Assembly: GCA_030765455.1 (NCBI GenBank)
Contig: JAVCCM010000108.1
Span: forward strand, 62,001 to 126,000
DNA: 64,000 nucleotides
Source: Candidatus Electryonea clarkiae
GTDB lineage: Bacteria; Electryoneota; Electryoneia; Electryoneales; Electryoneaceae
Direction of reading: 5' to 3'
Under the pieces are notes generated by a model that was given only the letters and a program-made list of their open reading frames with translations, was not told where the DNA came from and made no database searches. Position numbers and translations under genes: made by a program. Below are positions 24,786-34,807 of the stretch, piece by piece; position 1 is the first letter of the stretch; each line of letters begins with the position of its first letter.

Positions 24786-26192
24786 GTGAGAATACAGATT
24801 ATGAATAAAACAGTTGCCTACCTTTTTTTGTTTCTGTTATTACTTCTTTCGAAGAATATATGCCATGCTGCAGATCCTCAGATAACCTTGAATAATGCAT
24901 CGGCGTTATACGGTCTTAATGACCTAACCAAACTGGATTGTTATACAACAGACAGCCTTACAATTAATGGAATAAAAGTTGCCAAACCAGTTAATCCCGA
25001 TTGGTCACGAGCGATAGACGTAGCTCACACGATACGAGTTTTGTTATTCTATGACGCGGATAATGGAACGCTCGATGCATGGGTTATTCGGAGGTCAAAG
25101 GTTTCAGGGTGGGATTTAGTAAAAGCTGACAGAATACAATATACAGATGAGGGACACAAGTATGGTTTACCTAAATTGGGAGTTCCTTTGCTGTCTGCTA
25201 ATAATATTACACTTAATGATTCCACTCATCGATCTTTCTATTGCCTTGATTATTCCCATAATGTATTAAGAAGATTTTCATTACAATTTAATCCATTATT
25301 TAGATATAAACTTTCTATATTCCATTTAAGTGAAACAATTGTTGAGAATTTCCAATCTACTGGTGATCACGCAAGTCAAGCAGTATTTTTCGCCGGTGAT
25401 TCAACGCGAGGTCAATGCTTAGCAATATATCAACAAAAACACAAATCATGGAAAGTAGTGCCAATTTTCAGAGACATATACTCAGAACAAATAGAAACAC
25501 TGGTAAATGCCTGGTCAGGCGCGATAATCGACGCTATGAAAATAGCGCTTTACAACATTACAGCCGATTCAACTTTAGATAGTTCATTCATCAATACAAG
25601 ACTAAATATAATGATTAATGATATATTTAAATCGAATCTATACTTTCAAGAATCAGGTCATAGTGAGCAAATCGACGGATATAATATTGGAGCGGTTACT
25701 CCATTAGCTGATTCTACAGTGTCACACAAATTCATCCTGCTTGATTCATATATAGGTTGTTTGTTTAAATTTCATTCCGGATATGGATATCCAATGGTGC
25801 CTGATGACAGAAAAAATCCGAGAGGTCCCTGTTATGAGGCAGCTTATCCACTATTCGATGACTGGAACGTTGAGTTCACCGAAACTTTACTAACTGACGA
25901 AATAAGAGTGATGCGATCACCTTTAAGGGGATTTCAACCGGTGGAAGTGGATAGGACAGGACGACTATGGTTTGCTCCAAGAACTCCGGCAAAAATCTTT
26001 GTTCTTCCTGATGCAGATTTCCCTGACCGCGCAAGGTATAACCCGCCAGCCGCAACACATCAACTCGTAACCATACCTACGACTTATACTTCAAAGCGTG
26101 CGAGTGTACTTCATATTGACGGTTCTATTGCCGGGCAGATAACTTTAGTTATGTCCGAAGGAATCGAGACTTTCAATATCCAGGAGCAATAA
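24786..26192 (+). CDS. Secreted protein of unknown function
   Basis: 468 aa, not recognised. A signal peptide is clear (VAYLFLFLLLLLSKNICHAAD, cleaved near residue 28 in the GTG-initiated form). The mature part has beta-rich stretches, several aromatic residues and a few cysteines, no internal membrane segment and no C-terminal sorting domain. Start: GTG at 24786 has GGAG 9 nt upstream; the ATG at 24801 is an alternative and keeps the signal peptide. It is a single gene transcribed away from the flagellar block and convergent with the downstream hydrolase. Function not predictable. Confidence 0.8.
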   Translation: MRIQIMNKTVAYLFLFLLLLLSKNICHAADPQITLNNASALYGLNDLTKLDCYTTDSLTINGIKVAKPVNPDWSRAIDVAHTIRVLLFYDADNGTLDAWVIRRSKVSGWDLVKADRIQYTDEGHKYGLPKLGVPLLSANNITLNDSTHRSFYCLDYSHNVLRRFSLQFNPLFRYKLSIFHLSETIVENFQSTGDHASQAVFFAGDSTRGQCLAIYQQKHKSWKVVPIFRDIYSEQIETLVNAWSGAIIDAMKIALYNITADSTLDSSFINTRLNIMINDIFKSNLYFQESGHSEQIDGYNIGAVTPLADSTVSHKFILLDSYIGCLFKFHSGYGYPMVPDDRKNPRGPCYEAAYPLFDDWNVEFTETLLTDEIRVMRSPLRGFQPVEVDRTGRLWFAPRTPAKIFVLPDADFPDRARYNPPAATHQLVTIPTTYTSKRASVLHIDGSIAGQITLVMSEGIETFNIQEQ

Positions 26193-26251
26193 TTCCAAAT
26201 ATAAACCCGGTTTCATCGGTTTTCATAATACCCATCCTTTGATTGAAGCGC

Positions 26252-26280
26252 AAAAAAAAACCGGAATCGAAACGACCCGG
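26252..26280 (-). terminator. Rho-independent terminator of the metallo-hydrolase gene
   Basis: On the minus strand CCGGGTCG-TTT-CGATTCCGG (one bulge, one G-T pair) is followed by nine T residues. It lies 40 bp after the stop of the minus-strand hydrolase gene and between convergent genes. Confidence 0.75.
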
Positions 26281-26318
26281 AAATTAAACAGTCAACAGCA
26301 AGAAGATGGTATTACTAT

Positions 26319-27293
26319 TTATAAATCAATCTGTAACCCCTCAGTCGCAGCAAAAACATCCAGCGATGCGCCCGGATGATGCTTGTCTTTGTCAGATAAC
26401 GCTTTTTTCAATATATTACAGATGAATTTATCAGAATAATTTGGTTCATGATGGAATAACGCTAACTTTTTGACACCAGCCTCGATTGCAAGCCTTACGC
26501 CCATAATAGCAGAAGAATGACCCCAATCTTCCTTTAATAAAGCTTCCTCAACAGTATATTGTGAATCAAAAATCAAAAGGTCGGCACCTTTGAAGAATTC
26601 TATCGTTCTCGCAATCAAACCATCATCGCCACGCTTGTATTCGCTGTCGGTAGCCATGATCACAGAAACGCCATTCCTTTCAACCCGGTATCCAAAACAA
26701 TCACCAGGATGATGCAGTTTCATTGCTGAGAACGATCCCCCCCCCTTCAGCTCATATTTTTTATTCTCTTCTATCTGGTCGAAATTCAATGTTGCAGGAA
26801 ATATTTCAAGTGGAACAGGATAATATTCAGGTTTTTGTTGTCCCCTGAATCGATCTTCCAGATTGGGATGTACTCCATGAATATTAATAGTATTCCTCTG
26901 AAAAAGGGGTGCAAAGTACGGGAATCCCATTATATGATCCCAGTGTGTATGGGTCACAAGCAGATGTACTTCACTTCCACCATTACTAAAAGGACCCTTC
27001 ATCAGTTTTTTCCCAAGAGGTCTAATACCGGTGCCAGCATCAAATATTACTGTTGTATCTTCCCATTCAACACTTACACAAGTCGTGTTTCCGCCTACAG
27101 TCCCACATTCCATTAATGTGTATTTATTTCGTAGGAAAGAAGCGACCTCGTCAGGATTAGTTACCCCGGCACGGACAACTTCACTTGACATCTCAATGAC
27201 TTTTGCTTCAATTTCAAGCGGTGTCAACGGAGTTGGAATACTCCCGCGTACACCCCAAAAAGTCACTGACATCTGAGACGCCTGATTTTCCAT
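26319..27293 (-). CDS. Metallo-beta-lactamase-fold hydrolase
   Basis: 324 aa, cytoplasmic. The zinc motif THTHWDHIMGFPYFAP (HxHxDH) and downstream ligands LHHPGDCFGYR, MATDSEYKRGDDG, FDSQYTVEEALLKEDWGHSS and LALFHHEPNYSD define the family, which resembles RNase Z-like/phosphodiesterase-type hydrolases that sometimes sit in signalling or phosphonate contexts. Substrate unknown. The N-terminus SVTFWGVRGSIPTPL is typical. An odd point is a run of nine G residues in the coding strand (26737-26745), encoding Gly-Gly-Gly. Monocistronic by layout: divergent spacing upstream, terminator downstream. Confidence 0.88.
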   Translation of the reverse strand: MENQASQMSVTFWGVRGSIPTPLTPLEIEAKVIEMSSEVVRAGVTNPDEVASFLRNKYTLMECGTVGGNTTCVSVEWEDTTVIFDAGTGIRPLGKKLMKGPFSNGGSEVHLLVTHTHWDHIMGFPYFAPLFQRNTINIHGVHPNLEDRFRGQQKPEYYPVPLEIFPATLNFDQIEENKKYELKGGGSFSAMKLHHPGDCFGYRVERNGVSVIMATDSEYKRGDDGLIARTIEFFKGADLLIFDSQYTVEEALLKEDWGHSSAIMGVRLAIEAGVKKLALFHHEPNYSDKFICNILKKALSDKDKHHPGASLDVFAATEGLQIDL

Positions 27294-27404
27294 TTTGTTT
27301 TTTAACCTCTTTTATCGATAAACTCGATTATTGCATAATACCCAGTAAATGTAATCAAAAGAATAACGTGTATTAGTGCTCTCCGTCACGTCAATAATTA
27401 TTCT

Positions 27405-30092
27405 TTAACGTATTACTACAAACTTACCGGATTGAATTTCACCTTTATTGACTTCTGACTGATCTTCAACGCTAAATAAATATAATCCTGATACTATCTG
27501 CTGCTGGTTCCTGCTGTTTAAATCCCAACTTTCAGCAAATTCCATCCGCTCAAGCGAATTATGATCTCCACTCACTTCATGAGGAATAATCTGAACCAAA
27601 TCGCCGGATACGGTAAAAACACGAATTATGCACCTTGCCGGGAGATTATAGAAATAAATCCTTCTGTCGATCTGTGGAAAATAACTCACTGTCCCGTCAT
27701 CACGATTTTCCCATTGTCCCCCATCGCCATGAATCAGGGTGTAATCCTGGTCAGCGCGGTATGGATTGGGGACTACTCCCGGTTTTTTGGATGGATCGCC
27801 TGAGGGTGCTATATAGATTGCATTAGCGCCTTTAGAACTTTCCAGAGGTGGAGTGCCTGACTTGGGATCGCCATAATCGTAAACCGTAACAGCATACCAA
27901 CGAGGTATCAAGGGGTGCGTATCCGGAAGTTTATAAAGATATTCCTGGCTGACCGGATCCCATATTCTATCGAAACCGGTATTAGGACCTACCTCTTTCA
28001 AATAAAGTGTCAAATCATCCACAATTATTATATCATCCATTCCGCCAATATCTTCAACAGGCTCAGTAACCAAGCTGTCATTTTCCGTGAAATAGGCATA
28101 ATCGATCCGGTCAAATTCATCGAGGAAATTGTATTCTCCTTCCAATCCTGTCGTCGAGGTATAAATCCTATATCCTTCAAAATCCTGCAGACGGCTGAAT
28201 GGATCCCGATAATCTGGATCTTCACTTGGAAATTTTCTCCAGGTAAGCCTTATATCATTATAGTGAGGTGAATGCTCTAATTCTGGTATAGGAGGAGGTG
28301 GTGGACCACGAAAGTCAGGTTCACCGTCTCCAAGATCGAGCATACCGTTTCCTGCCATGTAATTGTATCTTTCAGGACGGAAAGAGTTTAAATCCTCTTC
28401 TTCCTGGAGATGATTGTCCCGTTCTCCATCGTCCGGTCCCGGGTATGTACCAACCACAAGTCCATCAATTACAACAGGAGCGCCAATTTCTTCTGCGTAC
28501 AATTCGTCGATGCCGGTGTCTTCACCGTACCATCCGTCATCATTAGTATCTATCATAGGATTATCGTAAACCTTCGCTACCCAGTCGGCATTGTATCGTA
28601 AGTCTGAAAAATCAAATAATTCCGGATCTATCGTAGCATTAGTTGGCTGTTGATTGTTCCTGTCATGGAAATTCTCACCGGCTACATAACCCACAGTCAT
28701 GCTGAATCTTTCGCCAGGATTGAGACGATAAATCCTCTCCCCTGCATCATCTATGAAATCGAATATTCCTAACGGTCCCCAGGAAAGCAGATAGCGGGTA
28801 TCATAACCATTTGCCAGATCAGCAAGTACAGGAGAATCTTCGATTCTCCAATTATGAGTTTCCTCCTCACCGGTTGCCGGATTTACTGATAACTGATCAT
28901 TCTCTCCTATCCAATCGGGATCATCGACATAAACCTGGTCATAATCGAACTCGCGATTGCTTAATACAAAGTACTTCCTGGCATCTCCCAGGGGTGTTCC
29001 AAGAATACCCGTCCAGTCACCTTCAGATTCATCATCTTCCCATGCCGGACCATAATCTAAATCATCATCGGTATTTGAAATCCACCAGTTAAAACTCGTC
29101 TTCAACCTGGGATTTGGGGCTCTTACTACTCGTGTTCCCGTTACGTGTGGAGTTGTAAAATCATTACCGGCACTAATTGGAGCACGACGTCCGTCATTAT
29201 CCGATATCCATGCAGTATTTATGACAGAAGAATCTAATTCTCCATTTGCATTTTCATAATAATAGAATTTCTGGAATCCGCAAATATCATCAGTATGCCC
29301 TGCATCTGCACCACCCGTCTGCTCGTCAATATGACCTACATCAGCATCCACATAAAGACCGACAAAAAGATTCTTTAAATAATTTTCAGCAATATTCTCA
29401 ATTTCCCAATCGATTATGATAAAATCTCTCGCATAAGCATAACTCCATGAGTAACTCGTCTGGATAATTTTTATGCCAAGTGGGTTATGAGGTCCATCTA
29501 ATGGGTCAGCAGCAACATAGAAGGGTTCAGTTAAAGTATCAGTATATGTAGCGATAAAATCCTGTTCACTTATGGCAAGATCGGAAGACACAAAATCCCC
29601 CAATCGATTGAAGGCGTTTGGACGGGTTGATCGCTCGACAATTGGCGAAGGAACCTCACCGGGATAAAACTCGTTCACTCTCTGGTTATTGCCAACTAAT
29701 ACCCATCCTTCTGTCCCTGTTGACACTCTTGGATACTGAAATCCTTCGTCCTGAATCATCGCGCCCAACCACAATGCGCCCTGGTAAAGGTATTGAACTC
29801 CACTGCCTCCGGGAAATTCACACTGTGGCGCCCATGTTCCCGGATATTCAGGGTCGTCCATCTGGTTGGTATTGCGAGTACTCGTGTTCCCGAAAAATCC
29901 CCAGTTAGTGATATTCATCCACATAGCACCTGCACGATGTACACGGTTTTGCACATCAATATCAGCAGTAGAGACATCTCTGTTCCACGGCGCAACAGGT
30001 CCTTTTTGAAGATTCTTTGGTGGTTCAACTTCACCCAGTGCTGTGAATACAACCAGGAAAATAATTCCGGATAAAATGATGTGACGGTTCAT
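27405..30092 (-). CDS. Large secreted protein with C-terminal sorting-type domain
   Basis: 895 aa from the ATG at 30092 (AAGGA 10 nt upstream; an upstream in-frame extension lacks such a site and would hide the signal peptide). Signal peptide IILSGIIFLVVFTALGEVEP. The body is acidic, aromatic- and Asp-rich with no membrane segments (MWMNITNWGFFGNTSTRN, VQYLYQGALWLGAMIQDE). A fibronectin-like part near residue 640 (LEHSPHYNDIRLTWRKFPSE) precedes a C-terminal domain with VVPNPYRADQDY, VFTVSGDLVQII and SGLYLFSVE...SGKFVVIR, the form of type IX secretion (Por) sorting domains. Proteins of this kind are frequent in candidate FCB phyla. Exposed at the surface or released; function unknown. Confidence 0.85.
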   Translation of the reverse strand: MNRHIILSGIIFLVVFTALGEVEPPKNLQKGPVAPWNRDVSTADIDVQNRVHRAGAMWMNITNWGFFGNTSTRNTNQMDDPEYPGTWAPQCEFPGGSGVQYLYQGALWLGAMIQDEGFQYPRVSTGTEGWVLVGNNQRVNEFYPGEVPSPIVERSTRPNAFNRLGDFVSSDLAISEQDFIATYTDTLTEPFYVAADPLDGPHNPLGIKIIQTSYSWSYAYARDFIIIDWEIENIAENYLKNLFVGLYVDADVGHIDEQTGGADAGHTDDICGFQKFYYYENANGELDSSVINTAWISDNDGRRAPISAGNDFTTPHVTGTRVVRAPNPRLKTSFNWWISNTDDDLDYGPAWEDDESEGDWTGILGTPLGDARKYFVLSNREFDYDQVYVDDPDWIGENDQLSVNPATGEEETHNWRIEDSPVLADLANGYDTRYLLSWGPLGIFDFIDDAGERIYRLNPGERFSMTVGYVAGENFHDRNNQQPTNATIDPELFDFSDLRYNADWVAKVYDNPMIDTNDDGWYGEDTGIDELYAEEIGAPVVIDGLVVGTYPGPDDGERDNHLQEEEDLNSFRPERYNYMAGNGMLDLGDGEPDFRGPPPPPIPELEHSPHYNDIRLTWRKFPSEDPDYRDPFSRLQDFEGYRIYTSTTGLEGEYNFLDEFDRIDYAYFTENDSLVTEPVEDIGGMDDIIIVDDLTLYLKEVGPNTGFDRIWDPVSQEYLYKLPDTHPLIPRWYAVTVYDYGDPKSGTPPLESSKGANAIYIAPSGDPSKKPGVVPNPYRADQDYTLIHGDGGQWENRDDGTVSYFPQIDRRIYFYNLPARCIIRVFTVSGDLVQIIPHEVSGDHNSLERMEFAESWDLNSRNQQQIVSGLYLFSVEDQSEVNKGEIQSGKFVVIR

Positions 30093-30403
30093 ATTTGTCT
30101 CTGTCCTTTGCTCCAGCCGACTCCTCAAATTTAGCGTATTAAGAATACAAAGGATTTTATTCGAGTGCAAGCAAAAAGGCATCATTGAGGTAATTGTCTT
30201 AACCTTCTGAGGAGTTTGAAATCATGATGTACGCAATCAAATATCTACGAAGATATTTTGAGATTATTTTTATTCTGTCTAAATATATTCTCTGTGGCGA
30301 TCTGGGAGAAATCACTGAAAATATCAATAACACAGACAGATAAGTTAGTTATGATAATAGACACAAGTTCAGATTAATATGAATATTTTTATAGATTTTA
30401 AGC

Positions 30404-30426
30404 AAAAAAAGGCGCCAACAGCGCCT
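30404..30426 (-). terminator. Rho-independent terminator of the beta-helix protein gene
   Basis: Minus strand AGGCGC-TGTTG-GCGCCT followed by seven T residues, a perfect 6-bp GC-rich stem, 28 bp after the stop codon. Confidence 0.88.
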
Positions 30427-30453
30427 GTGTACCTGGGACATAAAACTTATTTT

Positions 30454-31980
30454 TCAACGCAACAAAGTTAACCTGTGTGAAACAGATGTAATGCCTGAAG
30501 TTACCTTAATGAAATAAAGTCCCGATGGTAAATCTTTTCCATCTGACTTACCGTTCCAATACAATGTGTGAATTCCTGCATTGTATGTACCTGAAAGATA
30601 TCCTATTGTTCTGCCAAGAATATCGTGAAGAGTAATACCTAATTCACCCGTTTCCGGAATAGAAATTCTTATCATCGTGCTGTTATTAAAAGGATTCGGA
30701 TAGACGGATTCAATTGAAATATTCCTTGGAACCATATCAGAGATTTGAGGTTCTGTGTTATTAATTTCTTGAGGGTAATAATGGAGCCCAATATCAATTG
30801 GAGTATTATCCGGATCAAGAAATCCAAATTCCCCTCTATCTATGCAGGGTGAGCTTGCCAACAGATGATAATAATCATCACTCCATTCTGGATTACTATA
30901 AATCAGTGGCGGATTTTCCTGATAAGATATTCTCGGATTAATTGGATTTGCAGTATTATATAATGTAGAAAATAAAATCGAGAGATTAGAAGTAAGTGAC
31001 CAATTAAAACAAGAGTAACATGTATTCGTATAATCTTCATTAAAATTGGCAATAATAGTGTTTTTTACTGTGACCTCAGAATCTGAACGAACGCCTATTC
31101 CCACAAGAATCGATTCATCTGAAGTTGGTAATAATTCTATTGAAAAATGGTTCAAATCAATAGTTGCAGATTGGAGATCCACGGCTATAGACCATTCATC
31201 ACTACCGGACTCGATTCGTACTCCATTATGATCGATTAGGAAATCATCATTGGTATTTATTAAAATTCCAATAATTGGGCTTGGTGTACCAGCCAAACTT
31301 CTTGAGTAAGCATCGACATAACAACCTTTCATGTTTCCAGTCACGTGATCGAGAATTACACCTGTTCCGTAATGAAAACCATCATCATCAATAATCTCAA
31401 GGTCAATATTACAGTTATCTATTTCAATTGCAGAATAACTGGCATCGATCACATAAGCTTCAGAAAGAGTTGAGTTGACACTTCCATCGCAATAATCTAT
31501 TTCAAGATGTGCGCCGCTTCTTGATGCAAAAGCAGCATCATTACTGCTTCCCTCAATCCATGTAACGTCAACATCACAATGAACAATTTCAAAATGGGAA
31601 TTTATAACTCTCACGCCGGCATTGCAGCCACTCATAATGGCATACCGCATATCGCCTTCCTGAGATGTCGCATTTCTGATAATAATCCCGCCCCAATAAC
31701 CACCATTCCTTGATTCCATAATTATTGGATTGACTACACTCCCCCTCATTTTCAACTCGCCATTAATTTCCATAGATACGCCATGATCAAACAAGACAAC
31801 AACACCATCTTCGACTAATAATGATTTTTCAGCCTCAACAATGATATTACCTGTAACTATAACCGGACTATCAAAAGTAGACCATTTTCCATACACTGAT
31901 CCACTGACTTCAATGGCAAATAGACAACGAAGCGGTAAAAGAAGTAAAATTGGTAAATATAGTCGTATTGAACGTTTCAT
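30454..31980 (-). CDS. Secreted beta-helix protein with type IX C-terminal sorting domain
   Basis: 508 aa from the ATG at 31980 (AGGA upstream); the signal peptide is SIRLYLPILLLLPLRCLFAI. The body has repeated short beta strands characteristic of right-handed parallel beta-helix/polygalacturonase-like proteins (VNPIIMESRNGGYWGGIIIR, GVRVINSHFEIVHCDVDVTW, FGFLDPDNTPIDIGLHYYP). The last ~85 residues are a textbook type A sorting domain: SVYPNPFNNSTMIRISIPET, LHDILGRTIGYLSG, and LPSGLYFIKVTSG. It would be exported by Sec, then across the outer membrane by type IX secretion. No type IX machinery gene is in this window. Substrate or ligand unknown. Confidence 0.9.
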   Translation of the reverse strand: MKRSIRLYLPILLLLPLRCLFAIEVSGSVYGKWSTFDSPVIVTGNIIVEAEKSLLVEDGVVVLFDHGVSMEINGELKMRGSVVNPIIMESRNGGYWGGIIIRNATSQEGDMRYAIMSGCNAGVRVINSHFEIVHCDVDVTWIEGSSNDAAFASRSGAHLEIDYCDGSVNSTLSEAYVIDASYSAIEIDNCNIDLEIIDDDGFHYGTGVILDHVTGNMKGCYVDAYSRSLAGTPSPIIGILINTNDDFLIDHNGVRIESGSDEWSIAVDLQSATIDLNHFSIELLPTSDESILVGIGVRSDSEVTVKNTIIANFNEDYTNTCYSCFNWSLTSNLSILFSTLYNTANPINPRISYQENPPLIYSNPEWSDDYYHLLASSPCIDRGEFGFLDPDNTPIDIGLHYYPQEINNTEPQISDMVPRNISIESVYPNPFNNSTMIRISIPETGELGITLHDILGRTIGYLSGTYNAGIHTLYWNGKSDGKDLPSGLYFIKVTSGITSVSHRLTLLR

Positions 31981-32327
31981 CGTTCCTGCTCCAAAATGGG
32001 AGAAGAACCGACCATAAAAAGCTATTGAGTAAAACCGTTTTGAGTCGGAATTAAACCTTATCAAATAAAAGATAGTGCCATACTACTATAGAGTCAAGTC
32101 AAGAATGAAAAAAACACTAATCGCTAAATGAACTGAATTGAAAAATATGAAATTGAATAAGGACATCTCTTCAGTAAACATAAAATTTAACTTGATAGTA
32201 CACAATAAATGATTTAACAACTTCATTATAAAATACTTAGTTTAGTTCAAATATTGTTTCATGATATGAGATATCTCCGGAGTCATTGTCATGTAAGCTC
32301 AGACATATCTGAATGAGATTACCAAAG

Positions 32328-33485
32328 TTAAACATTCTCACTCGCGTGAGTGACAACTATAGAACCGACAATTCTGGCTGCATTTTCTAAATCAGAGATT
32401 CTGATCCACTCTTTTGTCGAGTGAACATCCTGCATTCCAACACCCACTACTATCGATGGTATTCCTTTGTGAGTTATTATGCTTCCGTCTGTTCCGCCGC
32501 CACCTATCTTGGTTTTTATGGTCCATCCAAGTTTTGCTCCCGCTGCTTTAACAAGCCTTACCGGGAAATCATCTTCATTGAACCTGACAGCTTTGTAATC
32601 ATCCTTTCTTTCTTGTACAAACCGGGGAACATCCTCGCCTTCTTTTCGTCTCTCCTCGCACGCTGCTTCAAAACAATCCTGCATATGCTTAACCTGCTCC
32701 TCTAAACGGTCAATTGAATGACTACGTGCTTCAGCCTTCATTTCAATCTCTTCCATTACAATATTTGTAGCTCCTCCGCCTTTGACAACCCCAATATTGG
32801 CAGTGGTTTCAGCATCAATACGTCCAAGATTCATATTTGATATGGCTTTTGAGGCGATTTCTAATGCACTGATCCCTTTTTCAGGCTCTATTCCAGCATG
32901 AACAGCTCTTCCGATGATTTTGTAATCCACCCTGACGGCAGAAGGACTGCCTATTGTAACCTCTTTGGGCTCATGGTCATCTAAAATAAATCCTGCAACT
33001 GCTCTAAATTTACTGATATCAACATGTTTAGCGCCAAGAAGACCTATCTCCTCACATACATGGAGCGAAATTTCCAGGTCTGGACGAGGAATTTCTGGCT
33101 GTGCTTCAGCCATTCTGACCAGGTGAAGAATCACTGCCAGACCGGCTTTGTCATCAGCACCTAAAATAGTTTCCCCTTTTGAACGAACAATGCCATCCTC
33201 AACTATGGGCTCAACACCATCTGCTGGAATGACCGTATCCATATGTGAACTGAACATAAGGGTTTTGGCGTCAGGGCGGTTTCCTGCAAACCTTACAAAC
33301 AGGTTACCGGCGTTACCACCGGTTGCGCCTCCAGCGTCGTCTTCTTCCACCTCGCAACCTGCATCAGTTAACTCCTTTATCAGCCAATCCGCAACACCCC
33401 TTTCATTACGTGATGGGCTGTCTATTCTAACGAGCGCAAGAAAATCTTCAAGAAGCTTGCCTGGTATAATGCTGAATTTACTCAT
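32328..33485 (-). CDS. M20 family peptidase, PepT-like
   Basis: 385 aa, the usual length for the PepT-like branch of zinc-dependent M20 peptidases (tripeptide aminopeptidase-like). Metal ligands and catalytic residues are visible: SSHMDTVIPADG (first His/Asp), ILGADDKAGLAVIL (bridging Asp), LHVCEEIGLLGA (catalytic Glu pair) and IGGGGTDGSIITHKGIPSIV near the C-terminus with VHSTKEWI. Dimerisation domain around residues 180-290 (GRAVHAGIEPEKGISALEIA). Cytoplasmic. Its start overlaps the mtaB stop by 4 nt, so the two are coupled, and both probably follow rpsA. Confidence 0.92.
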   Translation of the reverse strand: MSKFSIIPGKLLEDFLALVRIDSPSRNERGVADWLIKELTDAGCEVEEDDAGGATGGNAGNLFVRFAGNRPDAKTLMFSSHMDTVIPADGVEPIVEDGIVRSKGETILGADDKAGLAVILHLVRMAEAQPEIPRPDLEISLHVCEEIGLLGAKHVDISKFRAVAGFILDDHEPKEVTIGSPSAVRVDYKIIGRAVHAGIEPEKGISALEIASKAISNMNLGRIDAETTANIGVVKGGGATNIVMEEIEMKAEARSHSIDRLEEQVKHMQDCFEAACEERRKEGEDVPRFVQERKDDYKAVRFNEDDFPVRLVKAAGAKLGWTIKTKIGGGGTDGSIITHKGIPSIVVGVGMQDVHSTKEWIRISDLENAARIVGSIVVTHASENV

Positions 33486-34807
33486 TCAATTACCTCCGCG
33501 ATGATGCTGTTTTTGTCTTCAGAAAGTTCTAACAATTTTACCTGTACCCTTTTTAAGGGTATTTGTCTTTTACTCTTTAAGGTTACTCGTAAATAATTTC
33601 TTGTATATCCGTTTCTACCATTGGTTTCAACGATAATATCATCAAGATTTCCAATTGATCTTTTATAATGGTTGAGTTTCAGTTCCGTGCTAATCAGTCT
33701 CAGCCTTTTTGCTCTTTGCGTGACAATATCAGGGCTCAGGTCATTCCCAAGACTAAAAGCCGGTGTTCCCGGTCTTGGAGAATACGGAAATACATGCAGG
33801 TAATGTAATGGAAATTCATTAACGAACTTGCAGGTATTATCATGTGCTTCCTGGCTCTCTCCCGTAAAACCAGCTATTATATCTGCTCCAATGGTACCTT
33901 GAGGACGTTTAATCAGGAATTCTTCCAGTGATTCCTTCAAACTTCCTATATCAGTAGTACGATTCATACTCTCCAATACGCGTTCATCAGCACTTTGGAG
34001 TGAAATATGAATATGTTCGCACCATTGCGGTACTGAAGTAAGCCTAGCGATTATTCCAGGTGTCACCTTCCACGGCTCCAGGCTGGAAAACCTGATCCTT
34101 GGGAACCCCTCTTCGGCAGCCATTTCTACCAAAGATGTATAATCACCGGTTCCTTTTTCCAAGTCATTCCCCCAGGAGCTTATATCAACACCTGTGAAAA
34201 CAACTTCTTCAAATCCAGAAGATAAAATCCTCTTCAGAGCAGAGCGTATCTCATTTGGCGCCACACTCCTTGAGGAACCACGAGCTAATGTTACAGCACA
34301 ATAAGCACAAGAGTGATCACATCCATCCTGCACCTTTAAAAATGCACGAGAACGACCTGATACTCTCGTACCAACTGAAGCATGCAAATCATCTGAAGTC
34401 GAATGAATATAAACAGCAGGTTTACCAAGTCTTCCATTTACATTTAAAGGAAGATACTTAAAAGGTGTATGTTTCTCTGTTACACCGAGAACCAGATCAA
34501 CTTCACCTGCCTTTGTTAACTCTTCCGCAGCTAAACTGGCAAAACATCCGGCAGCGATAATCAAAGCATCTGGCTGCTTGCGACGTGCCCGATGTATTAG
34601 TTGCCGTGAAGACCTGTCAGCTCTTCCTGTAACCGTACAAGTATTTATAAAATAGACGTCAGCATAGTTTGTAAAATCTACGACTTCCCATTTGTGTTTT
34701 AAAAACTCTTCGCTGATCGCTTCAGTTTCTGCCTGGTTAAGACGACATCCTACAGTTGCAAAAGCAACTGTAGGTGTATTTCGAGGCAAACCGTTATTCT
34801 TTGTCAT
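33482..34807 (-). CDS. mtaB: tRNA threonylcarbamoyladenosine methylthiotransferase MtaB
   Basis: 441 aa. Radical SAM enzyme that converts t6A37 to ms2t6A37 in tRNAs reading ANN codons. The N-terminal domain has three Fe-S cysteines (VGCRLNQAET, FINTCTVTGRAD, IAAGCFASL) and the SAM cluster motif is QDGCDHSCAYCAVTLARG. The rest follows the family (VVFTGVDISSWG, IHISLQSADERVLESMNRTT, HYLHVFPYSPRPGTPA) with a C-terminal TRAM-like domain. The ATG at 34807 is preferred over a TTG at 34825; either way it overlaps the end of rpsA, so it is translated from the rpsA transcript. Confidence 0.92.
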   Translation of the reverse strand: MTKNNGLPRNTPTVAFATVGCRLNQAETEAISEEFLKHKWEVVDFTNYADVYFINTCTVTGRADRSSRQLIHRARRKQPDALIIAAGCFASLAAEELTKAGEVDLVLGVTEKHTPFKYLPLNVNGRLGKPAVYIHSTSDDLHASVGTRVSGRSRAFLKVQDGCDHSCAYCAVTLARGSSRSVAPNEIRSALKRILSSGFEEVVFTGVDISSWGNDLEKGTGDYTSLVEMAAEEGFPRIRFSSLEPWKVTPGIIARLTSVPQWCEHIHISLQSADERVLESMNRTTDIGSLKESLEEFLIKRPQGTIGADIIAGFTGESQEAHDNTCKFVNEFPLHYLHVFPYSPRPGTPAFSLGNDLSPDIVTQRAKRLRLISTELKLNHYKRSIGNLDDIIVETNGRNGYTRNYLRVTLKSKRQIPLKRVQVKLLELSEDKNSIIAEVIE

